NCBI GenBank assembly: GCA_016271365.2
Contig: CM028129.1
Span: 1,006,583,501 to 1,006,647,500 of the forward strand
Reading direction: 5' to 3'
Origin: Neoceratodus forsteri
Taxonomy: Eukaryota > Chordata > Ceratodontiformes > Ceratodontidae
Length of the DNA stretch: 64,000 bases
A program made the position numbers and the translations under genes. Numbering within the stretch: the first letter of the stretch is position 1; the number at the start of each line of letters is the position of its first letter. Below, piece by piece: positions 1 through 11,016 of this stretch. The notes beneath the pieces were generated by a model. It was not told the origin of the DNA. It ran no database searches and was given only the letters and a program-made list of their open reading frames with translations.

Positions 1-263
1 AGCCTGTAGTGCTACATAAAACTGTGCAGGGAGGACCAGGCAGCCACCCTGCAAAGTTTCACCACAGAAGCTTCTGCCTTTTTGGCCCAAGAAGTTACCA
101 TTGCAGGGTTTTAAATAATTGATTAGCAGTTTTTTTTCTTGGGATTATACTAACTGTGCTGAAAGTATTTATATAGATTTTCTAGAAGTGCTGTGTTTGT
201 TAAACACAGTGAGGCAAGAGCTATGCATTTTCACAAAGATTTAGCACTTTTATGAGCAAAAAG

Positions 264-740
264 CTAATCAATTTTTAGAGTTAAATAAATCTCTGCATTG
301 CCCTGGTGGAATGCACTCTGATTAAGGCTGGCAGAGAATTTTTGGCAGCCACATAAGCTTTCGATATGCAAAATCTGATCCACCTTGCCAAGGTAGCTTT
401 GGAAGCTTTCTGGCCTTTCTTTTGCCACCCCAAAGAGAACAAACAGGTTACCTGATCTCTGAAAGCCCACCAACCTCTTGAGATATATTTTCACCACCTT
501 ACACAGGACCAATTTATGTAGCTTTTTCTCATGGAGTTTGTGCAATTAGGGTAGAAGGAGGGAAGACAGACTTTCTGATTCACATTGAAAAGTAATTTCC
601 TTCAGGAAGGGACTGTTCTTAAGAATATCTTATCCTTATGCATCACTAAATAAGACTCCTTGTAGGCAAGGGCCTGAAGCTCACCAGTTCTTCTAGCCAA
701 ACACATGGCTTCCAGAAAACACACCTTGTAAGACAAAATA
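264..740 (-). pseudogene. DIRS tyrosine recombinase, C-terminal catalytic part (copy 1)
   Basis: In overlapping minus frames this region encodes ARRTGELQAL near its start (around 700), then a KGQKASKATLARWIR-like segment, then LIRVHSTRAM at 296-325. These are the pattern of the vertebrate DIRS recombinase, where the H and R of the HSTRA block belong to the R-H-R-Y catalytic set. The frame changes at least once, and the catalytic tyrosine further downstream is not clear. The N-terminal part is separated by the SINE at about 745-1290. Recognition is by eye from the family pattern. Confidence 0.7.
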
Positions 741-744
741 TCCT

Positions 745-1290
745 TCCACGCTGGTGACCCATGTTCAGGAATGAACACTGGTTGCTGGGGGTCAGTGAGG
801 TGGGAGAGGATTGAGCGTCCCAGGGACTGCTATCTTTTCCCAGGAAGAAGTGGCCAGCCATCTCAGCCCATGTCTGCCACTGAGTAGAGGCCCAGTGTTG
901 GTAGTGCAGGCTCAAGTGACTCAAAGATAGGGGCTGTGGCAACATAGGGTGTATATGCCTCCACATGCATATCCTGGTGCCACAGCATGGGGAGGGACCA
1001 GAAAAAGTAGAAAACCTGGGGATTGGGATTTGTGAAGCCTGCCTGTCTCCACAACCCAGCCTGCTGCTTTGGTCTGGAGTGAACTCTGGATGTGTGTGGT
1101 CAGGGGGAGGATGACCCCACCTCCTGGCCCCACTGCAGGAGGGAAATCCATGAGACAACTGAACTCCCAACTGGAGAGAGGCATGGGATGGTCATGGTGC
1201 ATGGAGACAAGGCTGATTAGCCACCCAGTTTGCCAACAGAAGATAAAAACCTTTATGGGAAAAAAGAGGAAATATTCCATTGTATAGATG
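745..1290 (+). mobile_element. tRNA-derived SINE fragment inside DIRS (copy 1)
   Basis: The stretch containing gagaggattgagcgtccca at about 806-830 matches the post-tRNA body of the SINEs at 19165 and 46062. It interrupts the DIRS recombinase region just upstream of the catalytic part. The tRNA-like head is degraded and only a gacccatgttcagga remnant resembles the B box. The right boundary is approximate. Confidence 0.5.
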
Positions 1291-1299
1291 ACAACGGTT

Positions 1300-2005
1300 C
1301 AAAAGGTGGCTTACAAGGAACATTAAGTACTAAAGTCAAATCCCAAGGTGGGACTGAAAAATGGTAAGAGAGTCTAGGGGTGCTAACTGCCCACAGAAAC
1401 CTTATCAACTCTTGGTGAGTGCCTAGAGTAACTCAATCCAAGGGGCCCAAGACTGCCCCATGGCTGTGCCTTGTCCACACAAAGTGCTCAGTGTTAAACC
1501 CTTGCCCACCTTAGAATGAAAATATCCAGGATTTGTGGCACCAACACTTAGTGGGCTTGTTGTGCCTCTGTGAGCCAGGAATCAAACACTGTCCAGGTTC
1601 TATCATAAGCCACAGATTAAATTCTTTCAGGAAGACATAATGGTGTTCATGACCTTGAACAAGAAACCCTGCTTTAACAGGTGTCTCCTCTCAGGAGCCA
1701 AGCAGCTAGCAGAAGAGAGTCTGGATTTTGGTGAAACACTGGTCCCTGGCTTAGTAAGTCACTGTGATATAGTAATCGGAAGACTCCCCTATTGACACAT
1801 TTATCAGATATGAGAACCACTGTCTTCTTGGCCATGCCAGAGATGTCAGCAGGAAGCTTCCTGTTGACTGCCTGATCTTTTACAGCACCTTCTGAATTAG
1901 TGGTAATAGTGGAAACAGGTATGCTGCTCTAAAGTTCCACGTCTGTGATAGTACATGCACTGTTTCTGCATGTGGACGTCAAAAGTAACAAAAAAACTTG
2001 GGCAC
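1300..2005 (-). other. DIRS linker between RNase H and recombinase (copy 1)
   Basis: This stretch lies between the RNase H and recombinase domains. On the minus strand a segment near 1900-1800 contains LAWPRRQWF-like residues, which fits the conserved post-RNase H linker of vertebrate DIRS elements. The rest has stops in all frames and no other recognisable domain. Confidence 0.5.
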
Positions 2006-2470
2006 CTAGACATTTTCCCTGGATGCAAAGAGATCTATCTGAGGAGTCCAGACTGATAGCACAGCATGACAGACACCTCTGGGTGCAGGGACCACTCCCA
2101 GGTGGATGATTTTTCGACTGAGCCAGTCCAACTGAACATTTATATCCCCTGCCACGTGAATGGCTGATACAGAGAGAGAAAGAGAGAGAGAATTCTCCTC
2201 TGCCCAGTGCAGCACTTTTGGGCTTCTCAAAGCAAGCTTCAGCTTTTTGTGCCTCGATTGTTTATGTAAGTCACTATCACAACAGTGTCCGACTGCACCT
2301 TCACCATTTAAAACCTGACCTGTTCCTGAGTGAAGGAGGGCCAGAAAAACTTCCCTAATTTCCAAAACAATGGTCTGCAGGCTTCGCTCCTCTAAACTCC
2401 AGATTCCCTGAACTGAGATCCAATCCATAACTGCCCCCCAGCTTTGCAGGCTGGCATATTTTGTTAGCAC
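2006..2470 (-). pseudogene. DIRS RNase H domain (copy 1)
   Basis: A 154-codon open minus frame carries GIWSLEERSLQTIVLEIREV near the start, a degenerate SDLHKQS segment where DIRS have an NxxxxxYINKQ-type motif, then HVAGDINVQLDWLSRK and TPQIDLFASR at the end. This is the vertebrate DIRS RNase H and its C-terminal tail. In the retrotransposon the domain degrades the RNA template. A frame break separates it from the upstream RT segment. The matching region of copy 2 is split by a two-base change near 22855. Confidence 0.75.
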
Positions 2471-3310
2471 CCTCTCTTAGGGAGGACAGAGAAGATCCCT
2501 TCATCAACTTTTCTGGCTGTTCCCACCAGACCAGAGAACTCTGAAGAGAGGGAGGAAGCTAAATCAGAGCCTGATACTGTTCTGGTGCCAGTGATCAGGA
2601 GCCGAAGGTGAGGCTGGAGTGGCTGCACATGTAACCATGCCCATGGAACCGACTCTATTGATGCCATCATTAGGCCCAGGGTCTGCAGACACCTTTGAGC
2701 TGAAACAAATCTCTGGGACTGAAGGAATTGAATTTCTCATTGGAGGACCTTCACTCTGGGCTGTGACAGGAGAACTCTGTCCTGATCCATTTGGAAATAT
2801 GCCTCCAAGTGTTCCAGCCTCAGAGACAGAATCAACAAACTTGTATCCTTTTTGACTATCCATCTATTTTGCTCTAAAACTCATAGAGTCCTTGCTACTG
2901 ACAGCCTTGCAGCTTGCACTGAGGGGACTCTGATGAGATAGTCCAGGAAGAGATAACATGGTGCCCCTCCTGTCTGAGTAAGACCACCACCACAATCAAC
3001 ACCTTTAAGAAAACCCTCAACGCAGATGCCAGGCCAAAGGGGACAGCCTGATACTGGAAATGTTGGTTCCGAATAGCAAGCCTCAAGAAATTGTGGTGAG
3101 CTTTGCATATTAGAATGTTGACATGCATATCTGAGAGACCTATGGAAGTCAAATAATCCCCAAGTTGGACTGCTCTTATGATGGACCTGAGGGATTCCAT
3201 CTTGAATTTCATGTTCTGAACAACTTGTTCTAGCTCTAAAGATCCAGGAGTGGGCTGACACCCCCAAGATTTCTTTGGAACTACAATGTATAAATTGAGT
3301 AGACCCTTGC
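2471..3310 (-). pseudogene. DIRS reverse transcriptase (copy 1)
   Basis: Overlapping minus frames at 3267-2881 and 3212-2895 encode NMKFKMESLRSIIRAVQLGD, then LTSIGLSDMHVNILI and QYQAVPFGLASALRVFLKVL. These are the fingers and palm motifs of DIRS-type RT. The catalytic YxDD block should follow near 2950, but that position is degraded (LFLDYLIRV-like). Frames at 2863-2564 continue toward RNase H. The region is broken by several indels and cannot encode active RT as written. Confidence 0.75.
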
Positions 3311-3316
3311 TCTCTC

Positions 3317-4192
3317 TTAGATAGAGGGACCGGGACCCACTGCCCTTACCTGGAGTAGGTGGTCAGAGTCTATTCCACCCTGTTCTTTTTCACTGAATCC
3401 TTTGGAAGTGGGGACTGGAAAAACTGCCCTCTTGAGGGCACAGTAGGGAATTCTGTTGCATAGCCTCGATACACAATTCCCAAAACCTAGGTGTCTGATG
3501 TAGTCTGATCCTATCTTAACCCTCATACTGAGAATCCTCCTTTCTTGCCAGCTCCTCCTGTGCATCTACAGGAGAAGGAGCCGTGGTTCTGATTGTTATG
3601 GAAGCCAGAGAAGAAGCCTCTTTCTTGACCATTCCTGTAATCATGAAAGGAGGCAAAACTACTCTTGTGTCATCTGGACTGCCCAAATCCTCTATCCCAA
3701 AAAGATTGGGAGTGCCCCTGTTGCTCTTTGGAAACTAGCAACCGACTCTTATTATCCTTAGCCTTGTTCAGCACCTTGTCTAACTTAAGGCCAAAACTAT
3801 AACTTGCCCAAAAAGGGCATTCCCAGCAAATGGGATTTAGTGGCATGGTCTGTGGCCCAGTGTCACAGCCAAACTCCTCTTATAGCTGAAACACTGATGT
3901 TTGAGCATCTAGTCACAATCTGCAGGTTGTCTAGTGCTACGTCTCCCAAAAGGAAGTTGGTAACTCAATAAGGGGAAGCAATTTTGCCACCTGAGAATCC
4001 TTTGGTATAGTATAAGAGAGGGGCATCACCCATTTGTGGAGAGCTCTGGAAACTAAGACGGTGGGGTTACTGATCCTGTTGCCTGCCCCCAAGTTTTGCA
4101 TTTTATAAAGAAGGCTGGTCTCCTGAAAGCCATGGTGCCACAGGTGCAAAGCAGGAGGAATTTTCACTTATGATTACCTATAGGATGTCTTA
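3317..4192 (-). pseudogene. DIRS gag-like region (copy 1)
   Basis: Short minus frames (3565-3317, 4167-3937 and intervening pieces) lie upstream of RT where DIRS ORF1 sits. A segment near 3720 reads QGHSQSFWDRGFGQSR, resembling the low-complexity end of vertebrate DIRS gag. No zinc knuckle is evident, as expected for DIRS. The far 5' part is missing, cut off by the CR1 at 4193; a related 5' piece survives at 33736-34300. Confidence 0.5.
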
Positions 4193-6377
4193 TAGAAACA
4201 TAGACTTTGACGGCAGATAAGGACCGCTTGGCCCATCTAGTCTGCCCATTTCCCTACCTACAGGATAGGCCACAGATCCTAGTTAACCAACAGCCTATTT
4301 CTTCCTACCCCCCACAAGAATTGCCTTATGTCTGTCCCATGAATTCTTGAATTTTCCCCCAGTTTCAGACCCCACAACCTCCTCAGAAAGGCTGTTCCAT
4401 GCATCCACTACCCTCTCTGTGAAATAATACTTCCTCACATTGCCCCGGAACTGCCTCCCCTCTATCTTTAAATTGTGTCCCCTTGTTGCTGCGTCTCTTT
4501 TTCTGAAAGATGCTACCCTCTTGGACTTTGTTGATTCCACTGAGGTACTTAAAAGTTTCTATCATGTCCCCACTCTCCCTTCTTTCCTCAAGGGTATACA
4601 TATTAAGCTCCTTAAGTCTCTTCTCATACGGCTTCTCTTGCAGACCCTGCACCATTTTAGTTGCCCTCCTCTGGACTGCCTCTATCCTGTCTATGTCATT
4701 GCGGAGATGGGGTCTCCAGAACTGGACACAGTACTCCAGATGGGGTCTCACCAACTGTCTGTACAGAGGGATAACAACTTCCTGTTTTCTGCTGCTGATG
4801 CCTCTCCCTATGCATCCTAGTATAACCCCAGCCCTCCCTACTGCCTTCTCACATTGCTTGCTAACCTTAAGGTCATCTGATATGATTACCCCCTGGTCCC
4901 TTTCCTTTTTTGTTGTTGTTACTACCTCCCCCATTGTGTATTCTTCCCCTGGGTTCTTGTTTCCCAGGTGCATTATTTTGCACTTCTTTGCTTTGAATCC
5001 TAGCTGCCATACTTCTGACCATTCCTCCAACCTTGCCAAGTCTCTTCTCATCCTTTCCACGCCTCCTTGTGTATCAACCCTGTTGCAGATCTTTGTGTCA
5101 TCTGCAAAGAGGCATACTTTCCTTCAGTCCCTCTGCAATGTCACTTATGAAGACATTAAAAAGGACTGGACCCAATACTGAACCCTGCGGTACCTCACTA
5201 GTAACCCCTCTTTCTTCAGAGTGGACTCCATTTACAATTACCTTCTGTGTCCTGTTGTCCAACCAATGTTTTACCCAGGCTACCACCCTGATACCCATTC
5301 CTAGGCTGGTTAATTTGACTATTAATCTTTTGTGTGGGACTGTGTCAAATGCCTTTCTAAAGTCTAGGTAGGCCATGTCCACAGCCCCTCCCTGGTCTAC
5401 TACTTTGGGTCACCCAGTCAAAGAAATCTATTAGATTCATCTGACATGACCTTCCCGCTGTGAGCCCATGCTGCCTTGGGTCCTGTGCCCCACTGGCCTC
5501 TAGGTACTCAACTATTCTTTCCTTCCGAAGTGACTCCATCACTTTCCCTACCACAGAGGTCAGACTGACAGGTCTGCAGTTTCCTGCCTCTGCCTCTGTC
5601 TTGGTCCCACTTTTGTGAAGGGGAATCACATCCGCCTTCCTCCAGTCCTCGGGTACCACACCATCCTCCCATGATTTATTAAAAAGAGGTGCCAGTGGTT
5701 ACACTAGTTCCCCACTTAATTCTTTTAGAATTCTGGGGTGAATTCCATCAGGTCCCATTGCTTTGTCCACCTTCAGTTTTAGGAGTTCTTGCAGAACCCT
5801 TTCTTCTGTGAAAGGACTGGGATCGACCCACCTGTCAAGAGTGCTTCTGTTAATTGGCTTAGGCACTTCCCCCTCCTCTTTTGTGAATACTGAGCTCAGT
5901 ATCCCTGCTTTTTCATTGTCCCCCTCTGCCCACCGTTCATTCTATTCAGCCTCACTATCCCTCCCTTTGTCTTTCTATGCTCGCTGATGTACCTAAAAAA
6001 GGTTTTATCCCCCTTCTTAACTGAGTTGGCTATCTTTTCCTCAGTTTGGGCCTTTGCTATTCTGACTTCGCTACCTGCTTCCTTCTGCCTTAACTGGTAC
6101 AGCTGTCTGTCCTGCTCTTTCTGTGTTTCCTTATACTTCCGGAATGCTATCTTTTTCTTCCTGACTTTCACAGCCACCTCTTTTGAGAACCATAGTGGCT
6201 TTTTCTTTCATTTTGATTTGTTTATTTGCTTCATACAAAGGCTTGTTGCCTCTGTGATGGCAGTTTTGATGATTTCTCATTGTTGCTCCACACCTCCTAT
6301 GACACTCGAAAAACTCAATCCTTATATTCAGTTGAGGACATCATCTCTCTGGACTCAAGAACTGATACACAGGCCAA
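4193..6377 (-). mobile_element. CR1 LINE A, RT domain and 3' end (copy 1)
   Basis: Minus-strand CR1. The 3' terminus at 4193 has the CR1-type tail read as TCTATGTTTCTA on the minus strand. Going upstream come the post-RT region, a frame at 5382-5098 with [15 protein letters not shown] and [12 protein letters not shown], and one at 5659-5357 with GNCRPVSLTSVVGK. Frames are broken by indels, so this copy is inactive. The last ~75 bp before 6377 do not obviously belong to CR1. Confidence 0.9.
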
Positions 6378-7824
6378 TAGAAACATAGATGTTGACAGCA
6401 GATAAGGACTGCTAGGCCCGTCCAGTCTGTCTGTATACCCTACCTGTATCAGCGACCACTAACCCTACTTGATCATCAGCTTTACAGTAGCTTCCCCTTC
6501 CCATCTCTAGGGTTCCCTTATGCCTGTCCCATTCATGTCTGAATCCCACCAATGTGCTTGCTCCTACCACCTCCTGGGGTAGGCTAGTCCATGCATCCAC
6601 CACCCTTTCTGTGAAAAAGAACTTCCTCACATTACCCCTTATCCTGCCCCCTCCAATCTCATATCATACCCCCTTGTTCTTGTACCTCTCCTGTACCAAA
6701 AGATGTTTTCCACTTGCACCTTGCTTATGCCTTTAAGATACTTGAAGGTTTCTATCATATCCCATTCCCTCCTCTCTTCCAGTGTACAGATATTGAGGTC
6801 TTTTAATCTCTCTTCATAAGTCTTCTGTTGCAATCTCTGTACCATCTTAGTCACCCTTCTCTGAACTGCCTACACCCTGTCTATGTTCTTACGAGGATGC
6901 GGCCTCCAGAACTGCACACAGTATTCCAGATGAGGCCTCACCGGTGTTCTATATAGTGGTATCACTACCTCCCTTCTGCTGGTGATAACCCTTCCTGTGC
7001 ACCCTAACATGCCACTGGCTCTCCATACAGCTTTTGTACTCTGCTTGGCCACCTTTAAGTCATCTGAGATGATAATCTCCAAATCCTTTCCTTCTTGGTG
7101 ACTGTCAGCAACTCCCCCAATCATGTAGCTCTTCAGTTTCTGCACCTCGGTGCATGATTTTGCACTTCTTCATGTTGAACTTCAGTTGCCACACTTTGGA
7201 CCATTTTTTCCAGCTTTCCTAGGTCCCTCCTCATTTTTTCCACCCCATCTGGAGTGTCTACCCTGTTGCAGATCTTGGTGCCATCTGCAAATAGGACAAA
7301 CCTTCCTTCCAGCCCTTCTACAATGTCACTAGTAAGCATTAAAGGACTGGCCCCAGGACTGATCCTTGAGGTACTCTACTGGTCCCCCCCTCTTTCCTCA
7401 GATTGGATCCCCTTTACCACCACCTTCTGCTTCCTGTCCCCCAACCAGTTTCTAACCCAGTTCACCACCTTGTGGTCCATACTTATGCTTCCCAACTTAT
7501 TTACCAGTATTTTATATGGAATGGTGTCAAAGACCTTGCTTAAATCGAAGTAGGTGACATCTACCACTCCCCCCGATCCACTTCCTTCGTCACCCAGTAA
7601 GATAAATCTATCAGATTTGTTTGACATGACCTTCCTACTGTGAATCCATACTGTCTTGGATCCTGTGCTCTGCTGGATTCCAGCTGTTCCACAATCCTTT
7701 CCTTAAGCAGTGCTTCCATAATCTTACCCACTACTGAGGTGAGGCTGACTGGCCTATAGTTTCCTGCCACCTATCTGCTTCCATTTTTGTGAAGAGGGAC
7801 TCATGTGCCCTCCTCCAGTCCTCA
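6378..7824 (-). mobile_element. CR1 LINE B, 5'-truncated RT and 3' end (copy 1)
   Basis: A second CR1 lies immediately next to CR1-A in the same orientation, with its own 3' terminus at 6378. It carries GNYRPVSLTSVVGKIMEAL at about 7770 and a catalytic motif altered to FADGTK (normally FADD) around 7280. Its 5' truncation point at about 7824 is fused to the integrase end of the Gmr1-like element. It looks like a 5'-truncated insertion into that element. Confidence 0.9.
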
Positions 7825-8560
7825 CTGTGCGTTCCAAATCCCATTGTTTTCCTTCATCCTTTACAAACATCTGAATCATTTTCTTTAAGGTTTTATTAAA
7901 ATGTTCGACCAAGCCATCAGTTTGTGGATGATAAGGTGAGGTTACACAGTTTCCACCCCAGGGCCTGGTGGAGACACTTTAACAAAGCAGAGCAAAATTG
8001 GTTCCTCTATCAGAGTATATTCTTTGGGATGCCTACTCTACCAAATACTTTCAACAATTCCTCAGCTATTTTATCAGCGGTTACAGTACATAGAGGAATA
8101 GCTTCTGGGTATTTGGTAGCGTAATCACAAATAAGACAATCTATTCCCTTTGGAACTTTTGGGGAGGGTCCTATGATATCCATTGCTATGCGTTGTAAGG
8201 TGCTGTACTTAATGGTAATGGTTGCAGGGAACTTTTTCTTTTTGTCACTGTGGCTACCATTTGACACTCATTGCAACTCCTACAGTATTCAGCCACTTCC
8301 TATGAATTCCTAGCCAAAAAATAACTCTGTACAGGAGCTCTGCAGTGTTCTATCCTTCCTGCATGACCCCACAAGGAACATCACGGGCCAAAAAATAAGC
8401 TGGTCTCTATATTTCTGTGGGACCACTAGTTGATCTATTCGTCTCTGTTTTAGGATTTACACACACCCTGTATAGCCTTTCTTGTTGGATTTTATACATA
8501 GGAGGTCTACCCTCTTCCCTTCTGGAACAACCTGTGAATATAATGGGGTTAGTGTTTCAT
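7825..8560 (-). pseudogene. Gmr1-like integrase (copy 1, frameshifted)
   Basis: Corresponds to residues ~230-488 of the open frame in copy 2. Only the central catalytic part at 8267-8010 (ATKYPEAIPLCTVTADKIAE) remains as one frame. Relative to copy 2 it has lost bases in short runs near 8150, 8235 and 8320. The integrase would insert element cDNA into the chromosome; this copy is not functional as written. Confidence 0.8.
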
Positions 8561-9588
8561 CATTTTTTGGTGATTACAAATGACTGTATAACACTAGCAT
8601 TATTTAACAGTTCATCAGTACATGAGTCCCTTTTCTTAGTCCAAGACCATTTTTCCAATCTCTTTTGCTTTTTGGATTTCCTGGGTTTACCCAGGGGTTC
8701 AAATACTGTCTCTTCGAAGGGAAAAAGGTCCATATCTAACCGTTCTTGTGGGACCCAAGCCTGTATTGATACTGCACAAATGATGGAAGCTTGTGTCAAT
8801 AATTTGTTGAACCCCACAAAATCATGTCCCAAAATTAAAGGTACAGGCAGTCGAGGTACCACACCCACTCTCATCTTTTGTTCCAAACTATGCGCTATGA
8901 TGGTAGCTTCTTGTAAAGGATATAAATGGTTGTCCCCATGTCCACAAGTCACTATTGTTTGTCCCAGATTCATACTCTGGGGAATCCCCCTCATCACTTC
9001 AGTGTGTACTAGGGTTTGTTTACTCCCAGAGTCAATTAGGGCAGGTACTTCCTTTCTTGCTATGCTGATGATCACAGTATACTGTCCCCAATTCATTAAG
9101 GTCAAATGAGAAGAGTCAGATTTCTTTTTGGGACAAAAGTGGGCAATGTGTCCTTTTGTTTGACATTCCCGACAAATTATGTCAGGATTGTAAGGACAAG
9201 GCACACGTTTCTCATTTACACTAGCATTGGTAGTAGTAGTAGATGTAGTAGTAGAATGTCTTACCATAGGGCTGGTGGCGGAGGAAGGCCCATGAAATCC
9301 CTTCTGATGTTGGGGACGTGCTGTTATAAAATCCTCTGCTAGGCTGATAGCTTTTTCAGCAGTTTCTGGTCTATGCTGTCGAATCCAGATTTGGACCTCA
9401 TAAGTTAATATCTTAATAAATTGTTCAAGTACTATTACTTCTGTTACTTGAGTCATAGTTCGCGTTGTGGGTTGGAGCCACTTCATGCAGAAACCTTGTA
9501 GTCGAACGCAAGCTTCTTGGGGGGGAATCAGCAGTATGATATCTGAATGTCTGGAAGTGTTGCCTGTATGTTTCTGCACTGATGTCAT
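8560..9588 (-). pseudogene. Gmr1-like capsid C-terminus, zinc knuckle and protease (copy 1)
   Basis: A 342-codon frame. Residues ~25-90 match the SCAN/Gmr1 capsid pattern, including VLEQFIKIL and WIRQHRPETAEKAISLAEDF. Then comes a CCHC zinc knuckle (CRECQTKGHIAHFC), then an aspartic protease with ALIDSGSKQTLVH and LILGHDF. The frame is continuous across a five-T run at 9352-9356 that is four T in copy 2, where the frame breaks. It ends near 8560 where integrase should continue. Confidence 0.85.
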
Positions 9589-9691
9589 ATCTTTTCAGAA
9601 TTGCTTGTTTCACATGGTCATAATTGGTAGCATTCTGGGTCTCCACATGGCTGTAGGCTAGCTGTGCCTTACCAGTGAGATGTGGAGCCAA
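9425..9691 (-). pseudogene. Gmr1-like capsid N-terminal half (SCAN-like, copy 1)
   Basis: The frame includes LTGKAQLAYSHV and AILKRYDISAETYRQHF, the first helices of the Gmr1/SCAN capsid fold that mediates Gag oligomerisation. It is separated from the preceding gag frame by an in-frame TGA at 9692-9694, and from the C-terminal half by a frame change at a seven-G run (plus strand 9519-9525). Both defects are shared by copy 2, so they predate the duplication. Confidence 0.8.
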
Positions 9692-10240
9692 TCATATCAA
9701 CCATTGGTCTCTGGGCCACTCATAAGCAGTTGCCACCCTTTCAAACGTGGTGATATAAGCTTCAACATCATCACTGTCCATCAATTTTGACAGTTTAATG
9801 TCCCTTGGTCCTCCACTAGTTGGGATGGGTCTGGCTGTCCCTATGGCTTGTATGGCTTCAAGGGTTTCCACCCATCTTGCCTCATGCTGAAGCCGGTCTC
9901 TTTCTCTCTGTCTCTCAAGATCTAGTTGTTTTAGGCACAACAATCGGAGAAGGTCCTGCATCTCATTAGGAGGTGTATCTTCTTCTTCTTCCATCACATA
10001 GGTCTCACCTCCTCCAGTAGCACCTTTTTCTTCCTCTGTGGAACCGGTGTACTCAGCTCTGAAGGCACCCTCTGTTTTCAGTTGTCTCACAGTCTCCTTC
10101 CATCGAACATCACCCAAGCCGGTAGGCAATGGAAGCTGAAAGTTATCAACCACAGTCCATGTCCATGCATCTTCAGGCACAGGTGTATCCGTCTTCCCCT
10201 GCTTCTTAGGTTCTTCCATGCTTGTTACTGGACAATGCAC
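9692..10240 (-). pseudogene. Gmr1-like gag N-terminal region (copy 1)
   Basis: An open frame of 182 codons ending at the TGA at 9692-9694. It begins just downstream of the primer-binding site; the methionine at 10240 or the one at 10219 could be the start. Content: an acidic, poorly conserved N-terminus, a basic helix rich in R/E/Q around residues 90-125, then YITTFERVATAYEWPRDQW, which leads into the SCAN-like capsid. The structural protein would form the retrotransposon particle. Confidence 0.8.
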
Positions 10241-10263
10241 TCAGAAGTTGGCTCACCTTCCTA

Positions 10264-10282
10264 AATCCCACTTTTGACACCA
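10264..10282 (-). promoter_or_regulatory. Primer-binding site matching tRNA-Leu
   Basis: Read on the minus strand this is TGGTGTCAAAAGTGGGATT, complementary to the 3' end of vertebrate tRNA-Leu with about one mismatch. It lies 2 bp inside the LTR. Copy 2 has the same site with two bases lost from short runs. This supports initiation of minus-strand cDNA by tRNA-Leu. Confidence 0.75.
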
Positions 10283-10284
10283 AA

Positions 10285-11016
10285 TGTGCACGTGGGAACA
10301 AAAGCAGTCCAGAAAGCAGTCTGGATGTGAAGAAGTCAAAATAAAATGTACTCCTTTAAGCAGGCAAACATAAATGGATTTGGAACGGAAAATAAATATA
10401 AGTACATAAACTATAAAGTTTCAGCAGTTATCATCTCCACAGGAACCATACCTAAAAGGCAGCTAGGCATCTGGCAGGAACTCCTTCCTGCCACACTCTA
10501 ATCTATTCACTTGAAATCCTTTCTTTTATACAGCAAGAGGATCACATGACAAGGCTAAACTGCTCCCTAACAGAAAATTAACTAATTTATATTGTTTATA
10601 CAGCTTTAAATAAAATTACAGAACTAATATAAACATTCTCTAGTTAGTTAAATCATAATCAGCTACAGAAAAAGCAGAAAAAAACTTTATTTCTTTTATT
10701 TACAAGATTCTGAAAATCCCAGGCTCCTCCCATCAGTAATGATCAATATTAAGGGGAAAGAGGGGGCCGGACGGCTCTATAGCAACCAGGGAGAGCTGAC
10801 GGAAGGGTCTGGAAAACTGCTGCACACCTACCTACTGTAGAGTAAGTTTTACTTTTTACCTCTAAACCCACGAGACATTATCAACACAAACAGCTCAGCA
10901 GTATGACTTTATTTCATTGCTGCAGCAACTAAACTGAAGTAATGTGGGTTTGGAAGCTATACTGGCTTAAATCTCCACTTGTAGCCCTATCTAAGCAGCT
11001 GGGCATAACGGCTACA
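10285..11016 (-). repeat. 5' LTR of Gmr1-like element (copy 1)
   Basis: About 732 bp. On the + strand it starts tgtgcacgtggg next to the primer-binding site and ends ggctaca, giving TG...CA ends. A minus-strand TATAAAA is at 10530-10524, consistent with a promoter. The right end is exactly where the two 11-kb copies diverge, which independently supports the LTR edge. No partner LTR was found in the window. Confidence 0.75.

Larger units (their letters stand above)
1..4192 (-). mobile_element. DIRS-type tyrosine-recombinase retrotransposon, decayed (copy 1)
   Basis: On the minus strand the domains run in DIRS order: a gag-like region (about 4192-3317), reverse transcriptase (about 3300-2880), RNase H (about 2470-2006), a linker, and a tyrosine recombinase (about 740-264). 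DIRS elements integrate through a recombinase rather than a DDE integrase. All reading frames are interrupted by small indels and the recombinase region is split by a SINE. A CR1 3' end abuts the gag side at 4193. The terminal repeats expected of DIRS were not identified. Confidence 0.8.
1..11016. repeat. Copy 1 of ~11-kb direct duplication (nested retroelements)
   Basis: This block matches 20656-31649 base for base over almost its whole length, with the same order of DIRS, CR1, CR1, Gmr1-like element and LTR. Differences are mainly one- or two-base indels in homopolymers, with few substitutions. The right edge is sharp: both copies share sequence up to ggctaca and then diverge. The left edge is not visible because the window starts inside or exactly at the repeat. 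The copies are real in the given sequence; whether they are real in the genome is uncertain. Confidence 0.95.
7825..11016 (-). mobile_element. Gmr1-like Ty3 retrotransposon, 5' part (copy 1)
   Basis: Minus-strand element with 5' LTR (11016-10285), tRNA-Leu primer site, gag, protease and integrase. PR is followed directly by IN, with no RT or RNase H between them, which is the Gmr1 clade arrangement. The RT-RH half and the 3' LTR expected downstream of IN are absent because the element stops at the CR1 junction near 7824. Several frameshifts disable this copy. Confidence 0.85.

Noticed and set aside
1..4192. Host gene for the small conserved minus frames in the DIRS region
   Set aside because: The frames fall in DIRS domain order and recur in the second copy; they are retroelement remnants.
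4440..5371. Long + strand frames (up to 223 codons) across the CR1 elements
   Set aside because: They lie opposite minus-strand CR1 coding sequence and have no domain of their own; they are shadows.
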